Assembly: GCA_018389105.1 (NCBI GenBank)
Contig: JACATO010000647.1
Span: 800,001-864,000, forward strand
Source: Nautilus pompilius
Lineage: Eukaryota; Mollusca; Cephalopoda; Nautilida; Nautilidae
Length of the DNA stretch: 64,000 bases
Reading direction: 5' to 3'
Of the stretch, positions 24,301-36,300 are shown one piece after another (the first letter of the stretch is position 1; each line of letters starts with the position of its first letter). The notes below the pieces were generated by a model, which had not been told where the DNA came from, made no database searches, and worked only from the letters and a program-made list of their open reading frames with translations. Made by a program: the position numbers and the translations under genes.

Positions 24301-27300
24301 AGAATTGTGGAGAAAGGAAGGACTCAGAATAAGATAATGCCTCGATAACTTTGTGAATGCTACTTGTGTCCAGGATACTCAAATGTTTAATCTTTAGAGT
24401 GCCCCTCTTTTAGTGCTACAGTATAATAATTATTCAGCACTGAATATTTCACTAATTTGTTATGTACTGACATCAGCAAAGGTGTACGGGTAATACAGAA
24501 ACTGTCTTAGGGCCAGCAAGCAGTGACTACTGAAGGTCACCAGTAAACACTGAGACTGAGCTGAGTGCTGCTTGCTTTCTTTGTTTCAGGGCATTTACAA
24601 CTGGAACTCCACCTGCTCCTCGATACCACCATTCGGCTGTTGTCCACGACCAGAGTATGTTTGTGTTTGGTGAGTTCATGTTTTTGTCTTTGTTTCTGCT
24701 CTATTCTGCAAACAGGTTCTCAATCCAAGTCACACTGAGTTAATCTCTTCCCTCTTCTAAACAGCCCCAATATCCTGCTTCTAATGGTTTTGAATTTTCT
24801 AAAGAGCCAATTGAAATTGTAGAATTATTTTTCTTTTCCGCACAGTTTCCAAAACGAATGATCTTTGTGGTTTAACAGTTATTATAAACATCAAGATTAG
24901 TTCTTGCTGTACAGACAGAGTTTATTTTTAAAAGTACATGTGCGTAATTATCTTAAAGTTTTTTTTTTTTCATTTCATCAGATTTATCCTCTGTCTAAGG
25001 GCAGCGTTTGCTTTCAGCATGTTCTTTCTGGTTACATCTTACCTCACTTAACCGCAGGGCTCATCAGTCTCGAGCCTGCACGTGAAAGGTTCTAGTTATC
25101 TCTGGATTTATTTTCTGCCCCTCATGTTTTACATATGCATTTGTTCAACATTTTTGTTATTTTTCCGCATTCCAGGTGGTTATACAGGTGACATTCATTC
25201 CAATTCCAATCTGACCAATAAAAACGATCTTTTTGAATATAAATTTACCACTGGGCAATGGGTAGAATGGAGGTTTGAAGGGTAGTAAGTATCCTATGTG
25301 TTTGTTTATCGCTGCAGTTTTTAGAGAAAGCTGCCTCCTTCATCACCTCTTTCTGTCTTATATTTTTCCAAACAAAAACAAAAGGTAGATTACCAGTAAT
25401 TTACCTTTTTAATGCTAAAACAGTTAAAATGGGAATGAAAGGTGTAGAGAGAGTGTATGGTAGTTGGTTGGTTGGTGTGGTCTCTGTACTTCCTATACTA
25501 AGGAGTTTATTCTAAGGGCCGTCAAAAGGGACAGAATCATTGAACTTTCCATACTTATAGGAGCCTTTCAAATGTCATGATGGCAGAACCCAACATTATG
25601 GATTTTGACTTATTTTATCAGTGATTATCCTTCCACAGCACATTGTGTAAAACACTACTGAGGAGAATTATGATGAAACAGTGGGAAAATGTTCTGATAT
25701 TGCTGACTGGAAGCTTTAAAACTGCCTCTCCTGAAACACTTTCATCAATGCAAGCCTTTCAATGCTGGATTCCCATTAGAGATGTGAATCCTTCGCCGTG
25801 TTGTGTTGGTGATGCAATTTTCTTTGTTTTATTTTTCTCTCTGATCTTTATTTTTCTCAGTGTTCCCCACACTGGCTGTGTATGGTAATGTACTAGAAAG
25901 CCCCCTTAATACCTGAGTCGGGTAATTTCTACAGGTTTGCTTCATTCTTTCTTTTTTTTTCTGTTGTAAAATGCCTGTCGCTCGAGCGGCTCACGGTGCG
26001 GCAGTGTATGGCCAGAAACTGTGGATATTTGCTGGATACGACGGCAATGCGCGGCTCAATGATATGTGGACTATATCCCTGGATGGTGATAGCAGAAACT
26101 GGGACCAAGTAAGAAATCTGTATTTAACCTAGCATTTGGGGCATGATATCTAGCACCCTGATCAGTATGATAGGTTCATGCATGGTTCTAATAATTTAAA
26201 GCTCAGATTTTATAGGTTTTGAAACAACAGGAAGAGTCAATGAATAGAATGGAATCCAGGGGCCAGATACCTTTGTGGTGATGCTATTTCCACAGGGTTT
26301 AGTTTGGACAGCTCCCTGGTATTTAAGGCTGTTGGCCCAACAGATACTTGACTGGGGTCGTAGGCACTTTGAAAAGAAATGAGCCCTCTGTAGGCAAAAT
26401 TTTTTCATGGAATATTTGGTAGGTTTTTAGCTTTGTAAATGAAATGGTCATGTCTTTTTGAAAAATGAGGGTGAAATGGCACAGTAGAATTACTATGGTA
26501 TAAGTATACTGTGAGAATTTTGAAACGAGAGCGGGGAAGCAAAATTCTCAGCTTGCTGGTAGCTGACTGTCACACATCTGAACGTTCTTTTTTATTTTTC
26601 AAACGTTCATAGTAAGTGGGTGACTCTATATTTCAGCAAGGGTCAGTAGGAGAAAATTTTTGTGTATTCAATGCTGTTGCTTGGGTTTCTAAAAGTCACT
26701 TAAATAGCTCAAATGTTTTGGAAATAGAACAAAAAAAAACTGCTTGAGTTGATTCTATTCAATAAAAAGAATAATAATACATGTTGAAAGAGTAGTTAAG
26801 TACAAAACCCACAATTTTTATGAACTCTCTTGAATAATAGAGTCGTCTTGCGGTTATATTTTTTATGCACAACTTCTTGATATATTATAAATTTGTTTTT
26901 ACTATTATGTTATTTGAATACAGGTTGTACGCTTTACAGATAGATCAGTAAATGATTCTTGTGCTCTAGAATATATAATTCTAATGTATGTGCTGCAATG
27001 ACATCACTAATATATTATATGCATAAATTAAAATGTTTATATATTTGGTTTTGTAGGTAAACCAGACTGGTGACATTCCACCAACATGCTGTAATTTTGC
27101 CTTAGCGGTGGCCAGAGACTCCATGTTTGTTTTTTCAGGACAGAGTGGTGCCAAAATTACAAACAACCTTTTCCAGTTCAGCTTTAATGACAATCAGTAA
27201 GTTTTCTTTCGAGCCCTGAGTTATAGATTGTTAATACCGCTGATGTAGTGACCATTCATTTCTTGTGACTGATGTCTCTTCACAAACTTGATAGATAGAC

Positions 27301-30300
27301 ACCCATCTCTTAAGAAACAACTGGCATAAATTCTAGATAATAATCTTTGTTTCTAAAACTCTTTTATTGCTTCCTGCAACTCAAAGAAGTCTTTGCCTGG
27401 ATATAGAATTAAAAAGATTCTGTGAAATATTGCTGCCGTTATGTTTAGCACATTTCTGTATTATTTTCTTTGTTTAGATGGACAAGGATCTCAACAGAAC
27501 ACATTTTACGGGGGGCCCCACCCCCTCCAGAGAAACGGTATGGCCACACGATGGTGTCTTTTGACCGACACCTGTACGTGTTTGGGGGCGCTACTGGCCA
27601 GACACTGCCCAATGATCTTCACTGGTGAGAAAAGTAGTTTTTCAGTTATATTCTGTAGTGTGTATGAAACAAAACTGGGTACACTGAGTGGACAATATGT
27701 GTGCGAATTTAAGACAGTCTGTGATACTTTTTTCAGGGGTTGTATGTGCCATGTCACAATTTTGATTTTTTTGTATCAATTTAGAGTTTTATAGGTTTGT
27801 TTTTATTTTTTTTTTTATGAAACAGGATTCCCAAGTATAAAGTATGGGACAGATTTGTGATAACTATATCCAAACTCTTTTAACATGTGATATCTAGTTA
27901 TGTTGGTTATGATGCTGGCAACACATGAAAATTGGCAACAAAAAGTTTAAATATCACTGATTGAACATCCCTGACAACACAGTTGTGCATCTCTGAATGC
28001 TCCAGGATTTTTGTAATTCAGTATCTGGTATAGCCACTTCTTGCTTTGTTGCTTGTGTAAAATACATGGCTTATGGATCGGCATAGGTATCATATTCTGG
28101 ATTTAGGGATGTTCCTGTGCTGTTGCAAGCTTCAGGCAGGTTCGAAGTTACATTGGTGATGTCCTAGTTCATCTCAAACATGTTTTACAGGGTTGAGACT
28201 GGATCTGTATGGCCACAATGACATGATAATTAGCCTTATTGTGTTGGGGTGAATGTTGTCATGCTGGAAAATTGGTTGCTGTCCAAATTGCTACACTAGG
28301 AAGAAGAACAATGCAGAATATTGCCCATGCACCACTGAACTGTTAGATTCTAGTTCAAAAGCACTAGAAGTACAATCATGAATGATGCTGCCACTTTTAA
28401 ATTTATGGTGTTGTCTGATGTAGCAGTCTGCACACCATTCATGTTAATGGTGGTAAACCCAGTTTTTCAACAAACTGAATTGTGGATTCATCTGAGCAAA
28501 TTGCTCTCATGCATGAAATGCAATTCAGTCAGGACTGTTTCATTGTATGCAGTGGTATATTTTGTATTTGTATATTTATTATGCTCTTTGAGTTTAGGCT
28601 AAGAGTCGTTTTGAAATAACATAGTTCTGTTTGGTGGTCTCTGCTGCTTAAGATAGAGTTGGCTCCTCCAAGACCTATCTCTAGTATTGTTTATAGCTTT
28701 GTAACATGATAGAAGATGACTTATGGTGGATACATGTGCACATGGCTGATCTATCAGAAAACCCTTCATGGACCATCATAGACGATTTACATGTGTTCTC
28801 TGCATATTTGATGACATAAAATCTTGTTGCAGCAGCAGCATATTGTATTTTTTGGAAAGATTGTTGGGTTTTAAAGTGAGTATAATTTGCACTCGTTGTC
28901 ATGAGTAGAGTATGTGACAGATTGCATAAAATCACAGTTCTGCAATAAAAGCCAGATTAGAAGGGCATGCCTAAAATGTCATTACAAGAATTCATCTGAA
29001 AGACTTGATGACATCATAATACAAGTCATTCACTTCTAAAATCTATAAATTATAAAATAAATAAACAAATCTAAAAAGGAAATTAAAAGGTATGCTATTG
29101 TGCCAACTTGTGAATTTCAGTAAGTGTGATTATTTTTAATTGTGCATTAATAATTTTTTACTGCTTAAAAGATAATTGTTTCAGATTTGGTTCAGCAATT
29201 GCTGGAGTAATTTTAAATTTAATTAATCATTTTTTAAATTTTAGGCTGGGGTGTAGAGTTGGCTTACAACCATTAATCACCAATAAAATGTCTGAAAATC
29301 TGGTACTAATCTATTTTGATGCTGCCTGTTTATTCACAGATGATTTACATGGATTAACCAAGGTACGAAATAAAAACTATTGGTAGCGAAGATGAAGCAT
29401 AGTGCATATGATAATCATATTTTGAAACTTACATATCAAGGTGATGGGAAATGCTTGAATTAACCCTCTACTTTCTGTGATATCGTAGCTGTGTCTCCAG
29501 TGTAATTTTTTTTCCTTATATTTCCTATTTTGTTAATGTTAATATTTTGATTGATTTAATTTCATGTTTCAGTTTTGATCTGGATTCCCAAACCTGGTCT
29601 GTATTAGAACCATCACATGAAAGTCAGGTCAGTGGGGAAGAAACAGCTTACTTTTGTTTTCCCTATATATATATATATAATACCACTTAACCTCCCAGTG
29701 AACCGTAAATCAAACTATTTTGCTTCCTTTTAACAGATTTTAAACCAGCTACCATGAACAGGGGAATGGAATTAATTACCAGTCACAGTTACAGTGACAA
29801 CTAGTGAACAAAAGAAAAAAAAGTTTAAATATTTCTTTTTCCTCAGGCTTTTTCAGAAACCATAACAGTACATATTTTGTATTTATTAGACTATCATCAA
29901 TTTTTGGGGGTTATTTTGTTTTAAGTTCTAAAGCCCAGCTGGTATTTCAGATGATGCACTAACACACTTACCTAAACTATTCATCAGGAGTCTTGTTTGT
30001 GTTCAGATCCCCTCTGGACGGCTTTTTCACGCTGCTGCAGTTGTAAGTGACGCCATGTACATATTTGGAGGCACAGTGGACAACAATGTCAGGAGTGGCG
30101 AGATTTACAGGTTCCAGGTATGTGCTTGACAAGTGTTAAACTGGTGCTGTTGACTTCTGGATTGCTTCCAAGATTTTTGTGATTACCTTTGCATGTACTC
30201 TATAGATAACCTCCTCCCGTTTCGATATTCTGACAGGTTTGTGTGGTAATTTGAGTCCACTGTTGGCGCCATTGGAAGAAGTCTCGAGTTTTTCTCAGAC

Positions 30301-33300
30301 AGGAGGCAGGCATTCTTGGTGAAATAGAAATTTGAAGCTGATTTAAGCCATTTAGTTTTGGTTCATTAATTTGGTGGACAGACTTTAAGCAAATAGGCCA
30401 TTTAAACCACTGGTGTTGGAAAAATAAGATTAATTCTAATTGGTACAGGGTTAAAGTGGTGAAATCTAATAACATTACCTGGTGAGTGAAGGGAACATTG
30501 ATGGTTACATTTTCCTATAGTTTCTTTATTACTTTAACACTTGAAGGAAGCTAAGTCAAAGTAGTAAATTGCACACATGCTGGAAGCTGATCCAGATCAG
30601 TTTTGGACTCGCGCTCTTGTGTATTTATTATAAATACTTTTTGGTTATTGTAATGATGTTGAAAGAGCGGGGGGGGTTGTCTTTGTTAATATATTAACAA
30701 ACACATCTCTGATCTGTACAGCTTTTGTAGGAGATTGATCAAGAATGGGTGATGTATTCATTTGGCAGAATTTCAAATACTAATTATTACTTTCTGCATG
30801 AGAACCTTCTTAACTGGGAAGCTGGGTTTACTTGAGACTCTTTCTTGCTCTACAGTTTATCCTCAGTTAAGGGATTCAACAAACAAAAGAGGGTCAGGAG
30901 CTTTGAATTTCACTGTTCTGTCTGATATTGGCAGAGTTGTGGAAAGGGACCAGTATTCCAGACATGAAGGAATAATAACCTTACCAAATTCCCTTTCCTG
31001 GGTTGTTGCCTGCTTGCTTACAGTTAATCTTTATCCCACTTTTTTTTTGTTGTTTAATATCATTATTGAAAGATTTTAAAACTCGTTATACAAATGCTCA
31101 CTTTTTTCTTAACTATACACTCTCTGATAGCTGGAAATAATGTACAATTTCTAGTCATTCTATTGTATTTGAAAATAATTTGTTGATTCTTTTAGAATAT
31201 TTTCTTCATTTTGTTTTTATTTAGAAGTTAAATGGCCTCTGTATTTGCGCTGTTCTTATGTGTACTATTTTCTATGGTTTTGAAACACTAATAGTTAGAC
31301 GTTGCAGGTGTAACTAAAACAGAATCGAGCATCCAACTTTAGAGGCGGACTCCAGCCAAAACTACAAAATCTAATTAAAAAAAAAAACGTTTTAAGTTTA
31401 GAAAGAGAGAATTTTTTAATGTTTATATCACAACTGATGTGTTTGTTTATTCTGGGAGATTCTGAGAGGAACTGTACGCTTTTTATTTGTATATATTTTC
31501 ATAATGTTCTTCTATCACTTTTCAGTTTTCATGTTATCCTAAATGTACTCTCCATGAAGATTATGGCCGACTGCTGGAAAGCCGGTTGTTCTGTGATGTA
31601 GATTTCATCATTGGCGAGGTCAGTTGGGTCAGGCACACAAACCTCCGTATCTGTGAATCTCACACTTGTTGTTTCATTTCTTCCTGTATATTCACAACCG
31701 CGGCTTGTTTATTTCTGCTGCGTGGAAGCAGCAGTCGGTGATCAAAGGGGGGGAAACTCTTAACTAAATGTGGGACATCTTATTTAATTTCACAGTGAAG
31801 AAAAGAACCAAAATAAAACATCAATAAATCCATGACTATCCTCTTGTTTGTTTTATTTCAGGATGAGATCCAGATCCCTGCTCATGTGGGTCTGGTTGCT
31901 GCACGATCGCCATTATTGAGGGAGAAAATTAGGAAAGCACGAGCTCAGGTTGGTGAACTTTTTATCGAGGAAATTCTTCATCCTTTTTCCTGGTCTTTGG
32001 CTGTCCATTTTGGGAAAATCATTGATTAGACATGTTGTTATTTCATTGTCTGTTCTTGTATAATTGTTTCTCCAGCCTCTGAAAGAAAACATGACCAAAC
32101 TGAGGGTGACAATTCCAGATTCCAATCCCACAGCTTTTGAAATGGTACTTTCTTATATTTATACAGATAGAATTCATCCCACACAGAAAGGTAAAGATCA
32201 GGTAATCTCTGGAAGGTATACGATTAGTTTGATGCTCTTCCTGTCATAATCACTAGGGTTTAGCTTAACACAGGTTGTTTATTTGCTACTAATGTTGCTC
32301 TAAAATACCTGGACCAGCTCTTTTCTTTCTGTAAATAATAAATCTCTAATAACTTTCCATTTTTACCTTATGGTTTCCATCAGACATCTTTGAATTAATT
32401 CTTTTAAAGTGAAATTAATACAGAGTATTATTGACCTCAGTGGTGAGGAACTCAAAATATAAGATATTTTTTATTACATACAAGCCTAAATTTGATTATT
32501 TTAATTCACCTTACTGATTATTGTTTTATTTTATTTTCATTGGTGTGGTTTTAACATACACTCCCTCGTTTATTTTGTTAATATCACATTTAGTAGCTAC
32601 AAAAGGTTTTGGAAGGTGTTTTATTGAACCCTTTCAGTTTTCTTTTTTTTTTGTGAATGATAATTGAAAAGCTCTCCAGCTTACACAAGCTGATCAGAGA
32701 GTTACTATGCGGTGGAAAATGTATTGTGCTTTTATTTCAGTGCATTAACTCTTACAGTAAACTAAGTATTTCGATAAATGCTGAAAATGAGCCCCACTCA
32801 AGAGTTTAAGCATTTTCCACACGTTTCTTTCATATTTTCAAAAACGTTTTGCAATTCTTCAGATGCTCTACCTCCAATGAAATTGATGACATTTTGCTTC
32901 ATTTCATTGATGGAATGTTGATTATTCTCCAAGACCTTTGCTTTCACTGCTCCCCACAGGGTCCAGGGGTGCGAGGTCAGGAGAATGTGCAGGGCAAATT
33001 CCTTTCGATATCAGCCGATCACTGAACACCTCTTCCAGCAGTTTCATCGATTGAGCAGATGTGTGAGCGGTGGCTCCGTCCTGCTGGAAGTGGGCAGATT
33101 CGATGTCTCTGTCAAACTACAGTATGGCGTTACAATAACGCTCTGAATTGATAGTTTTTCAAAAAATATAAGTCCAAAAATGTGTTTCCTTGACACAGTC
33201 ACCATGCACCAATCTTTACATCGGATTCTCAACCAGTTCATGAGGGTTAGAAGTGGACCAAATTCTGGTATTCTGCCAATTAACATATCCAGAGAGATGG

Positions 33301-36300
33301 ATCCAGCATCCATCAGAAAAAATGTTTTATCCAACATGTTGTCGCCATTTACACCAATAAAATTCTTAAACCAGTTGCAGTATTCAACTCGCTTACCGAG
33401 ATCTGCAGCTTTCAATTTGTGCACGATGTTCACTTTATATGGGTTAAAATTTAACTCTTTTAAAGCCGTATGTGCGCTCCCATATGAAACATTCGCTTGT
33501 TGAGAAAGTCAATGCAACGATTTTGAAGAGCTCTGAAGCATTGCGTCTGAAATTTTGGCAGCTTCTCTTCATCCAACACCTTTGGCCCACCCGATCACTG
33601 ATAATCCTCAACTGAACCAGTACCTTCAAATTTGCTAATCAATGCCCTTACAACGTTTCTGTTTGGAAGCTTTACATCAGGAAATTCTTGTGAGAACTCA
33701 TCTTGAACTCTTGTGGTGTATTTACCGTTATTTGCATGCACTTCTTTGATGAGAAAGATTCGTATGGTGTTTGAAAGGAACCATCACACAAAAATCATTT
33801 CATTTTGCAAATTTACTGACAACACCTGTTGGTCATTTTGGGAACTACAGTACAAAGCAACAAAGCACAAGGAGAGGAGTAAAAAATGATTACAAATATA
33901 CTCACTGCATAGTTACTTTCTGATCACCCTGTAGTACATGGTTTTCAATCTCATTTTGTCTCAGACAATAAGGCTGGCAAAAGTGTTTATGAGCCAAGCT
34001 TTTAACATCTAACGAAATTGTGTCTTCTCTCTTTATAATAACCCTTCTTAGACTTAATGACACTTCATTACCTTCTAGGTGTAGGATATTATTTATTTCT
34101 CAAAGTATAAGTCTACCTAAACTACGTTTCTTTAAAAAAAATACATAAAGAGACAACTTGTGGCTTTTTGCATGTGAAAAGCACTTTTTTTATTTGATAG
34201 GTCAAGAACCAAGTAGTAACGAAGTTATTCTCCTCATGATGGATGTGTACCGACTTTCTGTCCAGGTTTGTTTGATAGTCTACAGGTTTTTCAGTCTTGG
34301 TTTACAATTCCTCAGCAACGAAGAAAACACTGATCCAGGTCCATATGTCAGTAAAACAAACACCCATGTTTCTATTTTAGTTGGTGTACAAAGCTTTAAA
34401 AAGTGTTTGTTTTTTTTGACATTTTATCATTGTTTTTACTGGAATCGCTGTTCCATTGCAATAGAAATGCAAAATATACAGCAGAATTTCATCGGTCTCA
34501 ACTTTGGGTGCTGCAGGGAGGTTCTGTTGTTTTCACTAACCCATCATCGCTTTGGAAGCTGCAGTAATACATTAGCACAGTTTGTTTACTGAGTCAGACT
34601 GAAGTAAGTAAGTAAACCTACCTGGACTATTTTTTCATTCAGGGTTTTGCTATTTTTTGAGGTGATTTTCAGTACATTCTTAAAGTACAAATTATGCTAA
34701 ATAACTTTTTCAACAATTAAGTAAAGAACCACCAGCCATAAGTAATTAGTAGGATTTATTCTGTAATTGTAAATATTAATAAGATTATTTCTTATTCTTA
34801 TAATGCACACCTTTTTATTTTACAATATTTTTGTAGAATTACTTTTACCAGCAAGAAATTCCATTTGTTGCATACACAGGAATTAATAGACTTTTTAATT
34901 TTCTCTTTACATAATTATTTTAGTTTAGCATGACTCGGTTAGAACAGTTGTGCATCCATTATCTAGAGGCGTGCATCGGGCACAGGAATGTTCTGGTTGC
35001 TTTACAGAATGCTGCTAGGCTCAAACTGGATTTTATTAAGGTAAGGACTTTGAAAAAAAGGCAAAGTCACTTTAATTATAATTAGTGACTGCCTCTTTTT
35101 AATGAACAGAGGCTGACTTAAGTTATAATGCATTGTTTTTCTTTTATAGAAGAAAATCCTTTCTTTAAGAAATTTCCTTTTACATTATGTCGAAGTTTTA
35201 TCTCAATATTTAGGACACTGTATATAGGCTGTGAATTGTTATTACATTTCATTGCCTTTCTTGGGGAGCAAAATGTAAAGTATTCTTGAAATTTTACAAA
35301 GGACATCCCAAACGTAATGCCTGCTATTTATTTTGTGAAGGTTGGCTACATGAGATACTTTTATACAAATCTCACCATCACTGTGAAAGCTTTGTTGTTT
35401 TTCCCATTAGGTGGCTGCTCATCTCCAAAGTTCAAAATGGTGACTAGCATTGATATACACATATGAGAAGCGAACAGTAATTGAATCAGCTGAGATTCAT
35501 TGTTTCTTTATGTATGTGTAGAAGGTTGCTGAGATGATTTACAAATATAGATGCCTCACATAGCAGTTTGAGTTGAGTGAGACTTTGCATATCAGTTATC
35601 ATGCGACAGAGATGGTTATTGATACTCTTGGTTTCTCTAAAGTTTGTGTTCAGTGGTTTACACAAGCCTTACATAAACATGAGATGGACTGTACCTTCTC
35701 ACCTTCTGTGCAGCCTAGACTTTCACTCCATCTTTGGTTCTTTGAACTGTGGGGTCTTTCCATGAACAGTGCTTAAAAAATTATGATGCCACTGGGAATG
35801 TTGTTTGTCAATGGGTGCATAACAAAGAGACAACATTTTACTGTAACGGCATCAGTTTTATGTTGGTGCAAGTGTGTAGATCATGACAATGACTGTATGG
35901 AAAAAATAACTATTAATGATATATAGAAAAGGCTTTTGTAGTTTGACAATTAGATAAGTTTGAAAAAATAGAAGGTATGACTTTAAAGGTGTCCTTTGTA
36001 GAACAGTATAGTGCAAATTAATGTGAACAAAATTTGGAAAAAAAATTTTAGTAAACTATATTTTGAAGACTGGAACAAACTGTAATATTTGATATGACTA
36101 CCTGTAATTTTAATATTGTCTTGAACACAGGTGTGGGTGGAATGCACCAGCTTTTTACAGATTTTTTTTCTTTATCATGAAACTAGACTTGGATGACAGA
36201 CCTGACCATTTTTTCTTTGGTTGTACAATCCAGTTTTCAAAGTCGAGTCTTACATAGAGCCCATAAAGTCTTATTGAGTCTTCTGGCTGATGGTCTAAGT

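Noticed and set aside
25176-25888. Extending LZTR1 exon 6 upstream to the AG at 25933-25934
   Set aside because: It would add [12 protein letters not shown] from what is plainly a pyrimidine tract, and no phase-0 donor without stops is available in exon 5.
33180-33503. 107-codon + strand frame
   Set aside because: It is the antisense shadow of the transposase encoded on the minus strand.
34158-34592. 144-codon open frame as a separate gene
   Set aside because: It is LZTR1 exon 14 (34201-34265) read through into the following intron.
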